A stretch of 54,475 nt of DNA from an uncultured Hyphomicrobiales bacterium (GTDB taxonomy: Bacteria; Pseudomonadota; Alphaproteobacteria; Rhizobiales; Xanthobacteraceae). Shown here in pieces: positions 16,233-24,413 of this stretch. The position numbers and the translations under genes were made by a program. The notes beneath the pieces were generated by a model, which had not been told where the DNA came from, did no database searches, and saw only the letters and a program-made list of their open reading frames with translations. The stretch is from the NCBI GenBank assembly GCA_903839845.1, contig CAIMEA010000147.1, positions 1-54,475 of the forward strand, written 5' to 3'. Positions within the stretch are counted from its first letter, which is position 1. The number at the start of each line of letters is the position of its first letter.

Positions 16233-17909
16233 ATGCCGACTACCGCACTCCGTTCCGCCACCGAACAAAATCTGGTTGACCTCGCCCGCGAAGCCACATC
16301 GGCGCTCGACGCGCTGCTGGCGGACGCGGTGGTCAAAGTGCGCGAACGGGTGGTGGTGGAAGGGCATGCGGTGGCCAGCCTGTTCGACCGCGAGCAGCGC
16401 GCCACCCATGGCCTGGCCTGGCTGGCCACCTATGTCGAGGCGGTGCGCCAGCTCGCATCCTACGCCGAACGCATGGCCGCCAATGACGCGCTCGGCGAAC
16501 TTGAGGAGCACCTGGTGCGCATCGGGCTCGGCGAATGTCTAGCCCAGGTCGTCGGCGGCATTCCGATGAGCCAGGGCGAACTGGTGCGGCCGAGCGACCT
16601 TGGCCTGAGCCAAGCGCAAGTGAGCGCGCGGATCACCCCGACGGTCGAAAGCCTGATCCTCACTGGAAACACCGCCGAGCGGCGGGCGCGGCTGATGGCC
16701 TTGATGGGCGCCAGTCACGGCGCCACGGTCGGCGCCTGCGGCTTGGATGAGACGCTCGAATCGATCCGCGAGGAAATGCGCCGCTTCGCCGACAATGAAG
16801 TGATCGGCAACGCGCAAGGCTGGCACCGCACCAACAGCTACATTCCGATGGAAGTCATCGCGCAGATGTCCGATCTCGGCGTCTTCGGCCTGACCATTCC
16901 GGAAGATTTCGGCGGCATGGGTCTCGGCAAGGAGTCGATGTGCGTGGTCTCCGAGGAATTGTCGCGCGGCTATATCGGCGTCGGCTCGCTCGGCACGCGC
17001 TCGGAAATCGCCGCCGAACTCATTCTCGGCGGCGGCACCGCCGAGCAAAAAGCGAAATGGCTGCCGAAGCTGGCGTCGGGTGAAGTATTGCCGACCGCGG
17101 TGTTCACCGAGCCCAATACCGGCTCCGATCTCGCTTCGCTGAAGACGCGCGCGGTGCGCGAGGGCAATGTCTATAAAGTTTACGGCAACAAGACCTGGAT
17201 CACGCATCCGGTGCGCGCCGATTTGATGACGCTCTTGGTGCGCACCAATCCGAAGGAGCCCGGCCATCGCGGCCTGTCGATGCTGCTGGCGGAAAAGCCG
17301 CGCGGCACCGATGCCGATCCGTTTCCGGTCAAGGGCATGACCGGCACCGAGATCGAAGTGCTCGGCTATCGCGGCATGAAGGAATACGAGATCGCCTTCG
17401 ACGGTTTTGAAGTGAAGGCGGAGAACCTGCTCGGCGGCGTCGAGGGTCTTGGCTTCAAGCAGTTGATGCAGACCTTCGAATCGGCGCGCATCCAGACCGC
17501 CGCGCGCGCCATCGGCGTGGCGCAGGCGGCGATGGAGCAGGCGATCGGTTACGCCAAGAGCCGCATTCAGTTCGGCCGGCCGATCGCGGAATTCCCGCGC
17601 GTCGCCGACAAGATCGTCATGATGGCGGTCGAGATCATGATCGCCCGACAGTTGACCTATCACGCCGCGCGCGAGAAGGATTCCGGGCGGCGCTGCGATC
17701 TGGAAGCCGGCATGGCCAAGCTCTACGGCGCGCGCGTCGCCTGGGCCAATGCCGACAACGCGCTGCAGATTCACGGCGGCAATGGCTTTGCGCTCGAATT
17801 TCCGGTCTCGCGCATTCTGTGCGACGCCCGCATTCTCAACATCTTCGAGGGCGCTGCCGAGATTCAGGCGCAGGTCATTGCCCGGCGCCTGCTCGACGGC
17901 ACCAACTAA
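16233..17909 (+). CDS. mcd: (2S)-Methylsuccinyl-CoA dehydrogenase
   Basis: The 558-residue FAD-dependent acyl-CoA dehydrogenase oxidises (2S)-methylsuccinyl-CoA to mesaconyl-CoA in the ethylmalonyl-CoA pathway. Ordinary acyl-CoA dehydrogenases are about 380 residues. The extra 165-residue N-terminal helical domain here ('LVDLAREATSALDALLADAV' onward) is typical of Mcd. The dehydrogenase core shows 'FTEPNTGSDLASLKT', 'YAKSRIQFGRPIAEFP', 'HGGNGFALE' and the catalytic-glutamate region 'LNIFEGAAEIQAQ'. The ATG at 16233 follows CCAGGGGACA. It completes a three-enzyme set with ecm and ccr, separated from them by two unrelated genes. Confidence 0.9.
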   Translation: MPTTALRSATEQNLVDLAREATSALDALLADAVVKVRERVVVEGHAVASLFDREQRATHGLAWLATYVEAVRQLASYAERMAANDALGELEEHLVRIGLGECLAQVVGGIPMSQGELVRPSDLGLSQAQVSARITPTVESLILTGNTAERRARLMALMGASHGATVGACGLDETLESIREEMRRFADNEVIGNAQGWHRTNSYIPMEVIAQMSDLGVFGLTIPEDFGGMGLGKESMCVVSEELSRGYIGVGSLGTRSEIAAELILGGGTAEQKAKWLPKLASGEVLPTAVFTEPNTGSDLASLKTRAVREGNVYKVYGNKTWITHPVRADLMTLLVRTNPKEPGHRGLSMLLAEKPRGTDADPFPVKGMTGTEIEVLGYRGMKEYEIAFDGFEVKAENLLGGVEGLGFKQLMQTFESARIQTAARAIGVAQAAMEQAIGYAKSRIQFGRPIAEFPRVADKIVMMAVEIMIARQLTYHAAREKDSGRRCDLEAGMAKLYGARVAWANADNALQIHGGNGFALEFPVSRILCDARILNIFEGAAEIQAQVIARRLLDGTN

Positions 17910-18009
17910 TCATTTAGCAACGAAATCGCCTGTTCGCGCGTTTGATCCAGAGCAATCGGCATTTGCCGTGCCTGCTCTAGAATAAGCGCATCAACGGGAG
18001 GTAATTTTC

Positions 18010-18459
18010 ATGACTGCATTATCGATACAGCCGGGCGAATGGGTCATCGTTTGCGACGGCGCCAAGGCGCTGGTGCTGGAAAACGCCGGCGACGCCAAGT
18101 TTCCCAATTTGAAGACGCGCGACGTCTATGAGCACAAGGCGCTCGCCACCCATGAACTCGGCAGCGATGCGCCGGGCCGCTCGCATAGCTCGCTCGGTCA
18201 CGGCCGCAGCTCGGTGGCGCAGACCGATTGGCACGACCAGGCCGAACAGACCTTTCTGACCGAACTGGCCCACAAGCTCGACGTCGCCGTCAGCACGCAT
18301 CAGGTGAAATCACTGATCGTGGTGGCGCCGCCGCGCGCGCTCGGCATGATTCGCGCGCATTACAGCCACGCCCTGCGCGCCGCGGTGCGCGCTGAGTTGG
18401 ACAAGGACTTCGTCAAGATGCCGGTGCATGAGATCGAAAAGCACCTGACGGCGGCGTGA
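18010..18459 (+). CDS. Host-attachment family protein (PF10116 type)
   Basis: The 149-residue soluble protein resembles the family named after an Agrobacterium protein needed for attachment to host cells. Visible traits are the start 'EWVIVCDGAKALVLEN', the central 'GSDAPGRSHSS' loop and 'SLIVVAPPRALGMIR' near residue 105. This fold is related to release-factor/ribosomal-rescue (eRF1 domain 2-like) proteins, so the attachment name may be misleading. A strong GGGAGGTAATTTTC precedes the ATG. It follows mcd by 100 bp with its own likely promoter. Confidence 0.82.
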   Translation: MTALSIQPGEWVIVCDGAKALVLENAGDAKFPNLKTRDVYEHKALATHELGSDAPGRSHSSLGHGRSSVAQTDWHDQAEQTFLTELAHKLDVAVSTHQVKSLIVVAPPRALGMIRAHYSHALRAAVRAELDKDFVKMPVHEIEKHLTAA

Positions 18460-18487
18460 TTGTTTCGCCCGCCATTTTTCCCGCCGT

Positions 18488-18561
18488 CCGTCATGGTCCG
18501 CGCAGGCGGACCATGAAGCGCTTCGCTAAGGGCTGGATCACCCGCCTTCGCGGGTGACGAC
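18488..18561. repeat. Palindromic repeat, family A, copy 2
   Basis: ATGGTCCGC..GCGGACCAT forms the first hairpin and CACCCGCCTTCGCGGGTG the second. GGCTGGAT and the right-hand end TGACGA match family A, while the left arm has diverged. It separates the attachment-family gene from the solute-binding protein gene. Confidence 0.75.
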
Positions 18562-18613
18562 AATGAGGCGGATCGGGCTGGCCGGCTGCGGCCGGTATGG
18601 CTATGTTCGCCCA

Positions 18614-19513
18614 ATGAAGCGATTCACTCACATCATGGGCGCGTGCGGGCTTGCAGCCGCGATGCTGGCAACCCCGGCGCAGGCGCAGACGCCGCCTTCG
18701 ACGCTGGAGAAACCGGCGGCTACCGCGCCGGACGCCAATCCGGTCAGTAACCCGACGGCGGTGCCGGGCTTCTGGGATCCGCGGCGGCGGCCGGAGCGGC
18801 CCGATCTGTCGCGCATCAGCGTCATCCGGTTTCTCACCGAGACTGATTATCCGCCGTTCAATTATGCCGGGCCGGACGGCGCGCCGGCCGGCTTGAATGT
18901 CGATCTGGCGCGGCTGATCTGCGAGGAAATCAAGGTGCCCTGCACCGTGCAGATGCGGCGCTTCGATACCCTCGTCGATGCCCTCAACACCAATGGCGGC
19001 GACGCGGTGATCGCCTCGATCGCGGCGACGCCGGACATGCGCAAGCGCGTCGACTTCAGCGATCCGTATTACCGCACGCCGGCGCGCTTCGTTGCCCAGC
19101 GCGGCGCGGCGGGCGATGTCACGGTGGCCGCGCTGGAAGGCAAGAAAATCGGCGTCGTCGCCGGCACGGCGCATGAGGCCTATATCAAGGCGCAGTTCAC
19201 CGAGGCGTTGTTGGTGCCTTTCCCCAATGCCGACGCCGCGCGCGCGGCGCTGAAAAAAGGCGAGGTCGATCTCCTGTTCGGCGACGGCGTCTCAATGGCG
19301 TTCTGGCTGAATGGCACCGAGTCCGCCGGCTGCTGCGAATTCCGCGGCGGGCCGTTCATGGAAAGCCGCTACTTCGGCGAAGGTGTCGGCATCGCGGTCC
19401 GGCGCAACAACGATCTGTTGCGGCAGGCGCTCAACTGGGCGCTGTTCCGCCTGTGGGAGAAGGGCCGCTTCACCGATCTGTGGCTGCGCTATTTCCCGAT
19501 CAGCCCGTTCTGA
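18614..19513 (+). CDS. Amino-acid-type ABC transporter solute-binding protein (SBP_bac_3)
   Basis: The 299-residue periplasmic protein begins with the signal peptide 'MKRFTHIMGACGLAAAMLA' ending at an Ala-x-Ala site. A Pro-rich linker follows, then the two-lobed binding domain. 'ETDYPPFNYAGPDG', 'GLNVDLARLICEE' and 'SDPYYRTPARF' match the family. Amino acids or related small solutes are the likely ligands. The ATG at 18614 fits the signal peptide; an earlier start at 18554 would begin in repeat A copy 2. No permease or ATPase gene is adjacent, so it may serve a remote transporter or act as a sensor. Confidence 0.88.
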   Translation: MKRFTHIMGACGLAAAMLATPAQAQTPPSTLEKPAATAPDANPVSNPTAVPGFWDPRRRPERPDLSRISVIRFLTETDYPPFNYAGPDGAPAGLNVDLARLICEEIKVPCTVQMRRFDTLVDALNTNGGDAVIASIAATPDMRKRVDFSDPYYRTPARFVAQRGAAGDVTVAALEGKKIGVVAGTAHEAYIKAQFTEALLVPFPNADAARAALKKGEVDLLFGDGVSMAFWLNGTESAGCCEFRGGPFMESRYFGEGVGIAVRRNNDLLRQALNWALFRLWEKGRFTDLWLRYFPISPF

Positions 19514-20780
19514 CGTCGGGTACCGAATAACGCAGAAACTCTATCGCACCGCGTGCCGCCGCTACGCCGGTGGCAAACGTCGCCTGCAACAGATAGCCAC
19601 CGGTCGGCGCTTCCCAGTCGAGCATTTCGCCGGCGGCGAATATACCCGGATAGCGCTTGAGCATGAAGCCTTCGTCCAGTTCCGGGAAGCGGATGCCGCC
19701 GGCGGTCGAGATCGCTGTCGCCAGCGGTTGAACGCCGTTGAGCTTCACCGGTACGGCCTTGATCAGCGCGGCGGTGTCCTTGCCGTTGAGCGATGCGAGC
19801 GTCAGGCCTTTGATCAGCGCGCCCTCGCGGACCAGCGACAAAGCCGCCGGCGACAGATGCGTCGCCTTGCGCAGAAAATTAGACAGCGATTGCTTGCCGC
19901 GCGGCACCGACAACCGCTCGGAAAGCTTGGCCAGCGCCACGTCGGGCAACAGGTCGATCGTCACCGTGGTTTCGCCGTGCTTGAGAATGGCGTCGCGGAT
20001 CGGCGACGACAGCGCGTAGACCGCGCCGCCTTCAAGGCCGTCGCGCGTGATCATCGCCTCGCCGCGCACGCTGCGCACGCTGCGCACGCCGAAAGTCAGG
20101 CTGATGCGTTTGAGCGGCGTGCCCTCGAAGCGGCGCAGCACATCCGACCAGGCGGCGGTGAAGCCGCAATTGGTCGGCAGCAGGGGCGCGATCCCGATCT
20201 TCTGCGCGGCTAATATCTCGGCCCATTTGCCATCGGAGCCGAGCCTGGCCCAGCTGGCGCCGCCGAGCGCCAGCACGACGACATCCGGCGCGACCGATAC
20301 GTCCTTGCGATCGGCGACGAAGCGCAGATTGCCGTCGGCGTCGAAGCCTTCCCAGCGATGGTGCAGTTTCGTTTTGACGCCGAGATTGCCGAGCCGCAGC
20401 AGCCAGGTGCGCAGCAGCGGCGAGGTCTTCAGCGTCTGCGGAAACACCCGGCCGCTCGAGCCGACGAAAGTCGCCTGGCCCAGACCGTCGCTCCACGCCC
20501 GCAACGCCGACGGCGGGAATTCCTCGATTGCCCGCCGCAACAGCGGAACGATGTCGCCGTAGCGGGCGAGAAACAGCGGCAGTTCCTCGCTATGCGTCAG
20601 GTTGAGCCCGCCGCGTCCGGCCATCAGGAATTTGCGCCCGAGCGACGGCATCTGGTCGTAAACCGTGACGGCGACGCCGGCCCGCGCCAGCACCTCGGCG
20701 GCGATCAGCCCGGCCGGCCCGCCACCGATGATGGCGGCGGTCTTGCCCTCCGGCAGGCGGTCGATATCGGGGAATGTCAC
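19500..20780 (-). CDS. HI0933-like FAD-dependent oxidoreductase (TIGR03862 type)
   Basis: The 426-residue flavoprotein of the YhiN/HI0933 group is visible from the dinucleotide fold 'AAIIGGGPAGLIAAEVLARAG', the second FAD motif 'GRKFLMAGRGGLNLTHSE' and the C-terminal 'FAAGEMLDWEAPTGGYLLQ'. The substrate is unknown. I chose GTG at 20780, just before the conserved fold; the open frame continues to 20882 but would overlap the divergent lysyl-tRNA synthetase. It overlaps the convergent solute-binding gene by 14 bp. Confidence 0.87.
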   Translation of the reverse strand: MTFPDIDRLPEGKTAAIIGGGPAGLIAAEVLARAGVAVTVYDQMPSLGRKFLMAGRGGLNLTHSEELPLFLARYGDIVPLLRRAIEEFPPSALRAWSDGLGQATFVGSSGRVFPQTLKTSPLLRTWLLRLGNLGVKTKLHHRWEGFDADGNLRFVADRKDVSVAPDVVVLALGGASWARLGSDGKWAEILAAQKIGIAPLLPTNCGFTAAWSDVLRRFEGTPLKRISLTFGVRSVRSVRGEAMITRDGLEGGAVYALSSPIRDAILKHGETTVTIDLLPDVALAKLSERLSVPRGKQSLSNFLRKATHLSPAALSLVREGALIKGLTLASLNGKDTAALIKAVPVKLNGVQPLATAISTAGGIRFPELDEGFMLKRYPGIFAAGEMLDWEAPTGGYLLQATFATGVAAARGAIEFLRYSVPDVRTG

Positions 20781-20804
20781 GGTTTGCGCACTTTCAAAGC
20801 TAAT

Positions 20805-20833
20805 TTGACGGGCATCGCCGCCTTGCCTATGTC
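20805..20833 (+). promoter_or_regulatory. Putative sigma-70 type promoter of the lysyl-tRNA synthetase gene
   Basis: TTGACG (20805-20810) and TATGTC (20828-20833) are separated by 17 bases. The expected transcript would start about 12 bases before the ATG at 20852, leaving a very short leader. Confidence 0.5.
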
Positions 20834-20851
20834 TGCCTGCCGGAGAAGACA

Positions 20852-22519
20852 ATGTCGATGACGACCGCCGAAAACCCGCCAACCCCGAATGCTGAAGACC
20901 TCAGCCCGGCCGATTTGCGCGCGGTGGCCGAGACGTCGAACGCCTGGCCGTTCGAGGAGGCGAAGAAGATCGTCGCGCGGCTCAAGAACAAGCCCAAGGA
21001 CGAAGTCATTTTCGAGACCGGCTACGGCCCCTCCGGCCTGCCACACATCGGTACCTTCGGCGAGGTCGCGCGCACGACGATGGTGCGGCATGCCTTCCGC
21101 GTCCTTACCGAGGACAAGATCAAGACCCGGCTGATCGCCTTCTCCGATGACATGGACGGCCTGCGCAAGGTGCCGGACAACGTGCCGAACAAGGAAGCGC
21201 TGGCCCTCGATCTCGGCAAGCCGCTGACCAAGGTGCGCGACCCGTTCGGCACGCATCCCAGCTTTGGCGAGCACAACAATGCGCGGCTGCGCGCCTTTCT
21301 CGATCATTTCGGTTTCGACTACGAATTCATGTCGTCGACCGATTGCTACAAGTCCGGCCGCTTCGACGAGGCGCTCTTGAAGATGCTGTCGCGGCTCGAC
21401 AAGGTGATGGCGATCATGCTGCCGTCGCTGCGCGAGGAGCGCGCCGCGACCTATTCGCCGTTTTTACCGATCGATCCGCGCAGCGGCGTGGTGTTGCAGG
21501 TGCCGGTTATCGCGCATGACGCCAAGCGCGGCATGATCACGTTCGAGGACCCGGCGACGCAGGAACGCTTCACCGTGCCGGTCACCGGCGGCGCCTGCAA
21601 GCTGCAATGGAAGCCGGACTGGGCGATGCGCTGGGTCGCGCTCGGCGTCGACTACGAAATGGCCGGCAAGGATCTCATCGACTCGGTCAAATTGTCCGGC
21701 GAGATATGCAAGGCGCTCGACGGCAAGCCGCCGGAGGGATTCAACTACGAACTGTTCCTCGACGAGAACGGCCAGAAGATTTCCAAGTCGAAGGGCAACG
21801 GCCTGACCATCGACGAATGGCTGCGCTATGCCTCGCCGGAAAGCCTCTCCTGCTTCATGTACCGCGAGCCGAAGGCGGCCAAGCGCCTGCACTTCGACGT
21901 GATCCCGCGTACGGTCGACGAATACCAGCAGTTTCTCGACGGCTACAAGCGGCAGGAGCCGAAGCAGCAATTGTCGAACCCGGTCTGGCACATCCACGAA
22001 GGCCATCCGCCGAGCGTGGAAATGCCGGTGACGTTCCAGATGCTGCTGACTTTGGTGTCGTCGTCGAATGCGGAAAACGCCGAGACGTTGTGGGGCTTCA
22101 TCGGCCGCTATCGTCCCGGCGTGACGCCTGCGACGCATCCGAAACTCAATGCGCAGGTCGAATACGCCATCCATTACTTCCGCGACTTCGTGCAGCCGAC
22201 CAAGACATTCCGCCAGCCGAGCGAGCAGGAGCGCATCGCGCTGACCGATCTGCGCGACGCGCTATCGCAATTGCCGGCCGATACCGATGCCGGCGCGATC
22301 CAGGATGTCGTCTATGAGATCGGCCGGCGCGAGCCGTTCCTCGATCAAAAGAAGAAGGCCAAGGATGGCAAGCCGGGCGTTTCGCTCGACTGGTTCAACA
22401 TGCTGTACCAGGTGCTGCTCGGCCAGGAGAAAGGCCCGCGCTTCGGCTCTTTCGTCGCGGTCTATGGCCTGCGCAATACGGTCGACATGATCGACGGCGC
22501 GCTGGCGCGCTCGGCCTAA
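20852..22519 (+). CDS. lysK: Lysyl-tRNA synthetase, class I
   Basis: The 555-residue class I enzyme charges tRNA-Lys. This class is common in archaea and found in alphaproteobacteria and spirochaetes. The HIGH motif is in '[16 protein letters not shown]' near residue 60 and the KMSKS loop in '[17 protein letters not shown]' near residue 310. The C-terminal helical bundle binds the anticodon. A start two codons downstream (MTTAEN) is possible. It has its own likely promoter and is followed by a strong intrinsic terminator. Confidence 0.95.
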   Translation: MSMTTAENPPTPNAEDLSPADLRAVAETSNAWPFEEAKKIVARLKNKPKDEVIFETGYGPSGLPHIGTFGEVARTTMVRHAFRVLTEDKIKTRLIAFSDDMDGLRKVPDNVPNKEALALDLGKPLTKVRDPFGTHPSFGEHNNARLRAFLDHFGFDYEFMSSTDCYKSGRFDEALLKMLSRLDKVMAIMLPSLREERAATYSPFLPIDPRSGVVLQVPVIAHDAKRGMITFEDPATQERFTVPVTGGACKLQWKPDWAMRWVALGVDYEMAGKDLIDSVKLSGEICKALDGKPPEGFNYELFLDENGQKISKSKGNGLTIDEWLRYASPESLSCFMYREPKAAKRLHFDVIPRTVDEYQQFLDGYKRQEPKQQLSNPVWHIHEGHPPSVEMPVTFQMLLTLVSSSNAENAETLWGFIGRYRPGVTPATHPKLNAQVEYAIHYFRDFVQPTKTFRQPSEQERIALTDLRDALSQLPADTDAGAIQDVVYEIGRREPFLDQKKKAKDGKPGVSLDWFNMLYQVLLGQEKGPRFGSFVAVYGLRNTVDMIDGALARSA

Positions 22520-22527
22520 ACCAATCG

Positions 22528-22580
22528 CCTCATGGTTCGAGACGCGCGGCTTCGCCGCGCTCCTCACCATGAGGTTTTTT
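22528..22580 (+). terminator. Intrinsic terminator of lysK formed by repeat family C
   Basis: CCTCATGGT (22528-22536) pairs with ACCATGAGG (22566-22574). An inner GCGCGGC-TTC-GCCGCGC hairpin lies between them, and six Ts (22575-22580) follow directly. This is the clearest intrinsic terminator in the window. Confidence 0.8.
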
Positions 22581-22589
22581 CCTTATCCC

Positions 22590-22647
22590 GGAAAAGAAAG
22601 AGCCCTCATCCTGAGGAGGCGCGACGCGCCGTCTCGAAGGATGAGGG
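22590..22647 (-). terminator. Intrinsic terminator of the carbonic anhydrase gene formed by repeat family C
   Basis: CCCTCATCC and GGATGAGGG (22603-22611 and 22639-22647) form the stem, with inner complementary arms GGCGCG/CGCGCC. On the minus strand the stem is followed by CTCTTTCTTTTC. Together with the lysK hairpin it makes back-to-back terminators. Confidence 0.65.
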
Positions 22648-22665
22648 CGCGAGAAGCGCGCTTCG

Positions 22666-23415
22666 TCACGAACTCGGCACGAACCGCCGATTGTCTTTCT
22701 GCGCCGGCCGCGCATTCATCGGAAACAGCTTGCCGAAGGCGTCGATGTCGGCTTTCGCCACCTGAATGGGTTCGCGAAGCAAAAGCCAATTGACCACTTC
22801 GCTGCACGGCGGTGTCGTCAAGGACCCGGAGTAGCGATAGTAACCGCGATTCGCCGGCAGCATCTGGTTCGGATCGGCCGCAGCCATCTTGACCGGCGGG
22901 CCTTCCTTGGCCGGCATCGCCGCGACGATCTTGCTGAACGCCGGGTTGGGCTTGCCCGCCGTCATCAGCGCGCCAACTACGGCGAGAGTGCCGGCGGCAT
23001 TGCGATGAACGAAATGGACCTCCATCGGGAAATTCTTGCCGCCGATGAGATGCTCGCTGGGGTGGTGGAAATGGTACTGAAGGAGGTCGTATTTGTCGGC
23101 GCCGACGGTGAGCGTATTGCCCGCCTCGGCATTGAGCTGGATCGTGTGGCCGTTGTTGACGATCATGTCCGGCTTTTTCGGCCAGGCGATCTGCAGCGGC
23201 GGCAGCTTCGCAGCGATGCTGCTCTGGATATCGATCGGCGACTGCTGCGAACCGATCGAGCAGACCTTGCTGGCGGCATCCACATCGCCCCAATGGGCCG
23301 GACCGTGCTCGCCTTCATATCCCCAATGTGGCGCGTCGGCGGCAAAGCCAGCCGGCGCACAGAGTGGACACAGCACTAAACCAGCGAGTGTTTTCAAGGC
23401 ATGACGACGATTCAT
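22666..23415 (-). CDS. Alpha-class carbonic anhydrase, exported
   Basis: The 249-residue enzyme interconverts CO2 and bicarbonate in the periplasm. Zinc ligands are visible as His-x-His in 'LLQYHFHHPSEH' and a third His in 'MEVHFVHRN'; 'SGSLTTPPCSE' holds the conserved Thr of the active site. The signal peptide begins 'MNRRHALKTLAGLVLC', with twin arginines that may indicate Tat export, and ends near 'GFAADAP'. The ATG at 23415 has GGGGGAG 5 bases upstream. A bicarbonate supply could assist the carboxylating Ccr, but that link is speculative. Confidence 0.92.
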   Translation of the reverse strand: MNRRHALKTLAGLVLCPLCAPAGFAADAPHWGYEGEHGPAHWGDVDAASKVCSIGSQQSPIDIQSSIAAKLPPLQIAWPKKPDMIVNNGHTIQLNAEAGNTLTVGADKYDLLQYHFHHPSEHLIGGKNFPMEVHFVHRNAAGTLAVVGALMTAGKPNPAFSKIVAAMPAKEGPPVKMAAADPNQMLPANRGYYRYSGSLTTPPCSEVVNWLLLREPIQVAKADIDAFGKLFPMNARPAQKDNRRFVPSS

Positions 23416-23541
23416 TTTAACTCCCCCGTTCCACAGAATCGATGTCGCCAATATAGCCCAATCGGAGCGCCGCGCGCGGGGCCTGAAAGCCACGCGCGCG
23501 TTTACCCTCGAAATTCACAACCAGCCTGATTTACCCAGTGT

Positions 23542-24171
23542 TTACTGGCTCGCCCAGACGATGCGGGCGATCCAGACCACGTCGGACATCTGCAAGGTGC
23601 GGTCGCGATGTTCGGCATTGAGCGATTTGAGTTCGACGCTCTTGGTGGTCTTTTTCTTGAGTTCCTTGACCATGACCTCGTCGTTCTTGGTCTTGACCAC
23701 GACGCGGTCGCCTTTGCGCACGGGCGCCGCCGGCGACACAATGATGACGTCGCCGTCGCGATAGGCCGGCTTCATCGAATCGCCGGAAATCTCCAGCGCG
23801 TAGGCATGTTCGTCGGTGACCTGCGGGAAAGCGGTTTCTTCCCAGCCTTTGCCGACCGGAAAGCCGCCATCGTCGAAGTAACCGCCGGAGCCGGCTTCGG
23901 CGAAGCCGATCAGCGGCACATTCTGCACCGGCGTCTTGCCGCCGTCGGTGATCAGGCTGACGAACGTGTCGACCTTGGTGTTGGTCGCCGCCAGCGCCTT
24001 GGCGACCGATTCGGTGGACGGCCAGCGCGGCCGGCCTTCCGGCGTGATCCGCTTCGACTTGTTGAATGTGGTCGGGTCGAGGCCGGACTTTTTGGCGAGG
24101 CCCGAGGCGGTCAGCTTGGCGCGCGCCGCCAGTCGGTCGATGGCCGTCCAGATTTGATTGTGTGTCAGCAT
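23542..24171 (-). CDS. LexA-like S24 family transcriptional regulator
   Basis: The 209-residue protein has an N-terminal helix-turn-helix (about residues 5-60, 'SGLAKKSGLDPTTFNKSKR') and a C-terminal S24 self-cleavage domain. The predicted cleavage bond is Ala93-Gly94 in 'FAEAGSGG', the nucleophile is Ser132 in 'SGDSMKPAY', and the general base is Lys169 in 'EVMVKELKKK'. This arrangement matches LexA and CI-type repressors that are inactivated by RecA. An ATG at 24183 is an alternative start, but AGGGA then sits too close. It is divergent from pyrD; canonical LexA may be elsewhere in the genome. Confidence 0.85.
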   Translation of the reverse strand: MLTHNQIWTAIDRLAARAKLTASGLAKKSGLDPTTFNKSKRITPEGRPRWPSTESVAKALAATNTKVDTFVSLITDGGKTPVQNVPLIGFAEAGSGGYFDDGGFPVGKGWEETAFPQVTDEHAYALEISGDSMKPAYRDGDVIIVSPAAPVRKGDRVVVKTKNDEVMVKELKKKTTKSVELKSLNAEHRDRTLQMSDVVWIARIVWASQ

Positions 24172-24413
24172 GGCAAACCACATTCCCTTATCGTCGATAC
24201 GGCCAGGACAGGCCCAAATCGGATGAGCGCAACTTCTATAGGAATTATAGCCGCGAATCGGGCGTTTGTCACACCCGATTATTGCCAATCTTCGCCGAAT
24301 GGGTTTTTGGCCGGCTTTTTCGACAGGTTTTTGGCCAACGGTCCGGACTTGCTTTTGGACTTGGCCCGGCCCGGCCGATAGGGTCGGCCCATGCAGCACC
24401 GGAGCAGCCTGTC
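24172..24413. promoter_or_regulatory. Divergent promoter region of the S24 regulator and pyrD
   Basis: The 242-bp region contains an inverted repeat AATCGGG (24256-24262) and CCCGATT (24274-24280) separated by 11 bases. It also has two direct copies of GGTTTTTGGCC (24302-24312 and 24326-24336). Either could be a binding site for the adjacent regulator. I do not see a confident -35/-10 pair. Confidence 0.4.
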
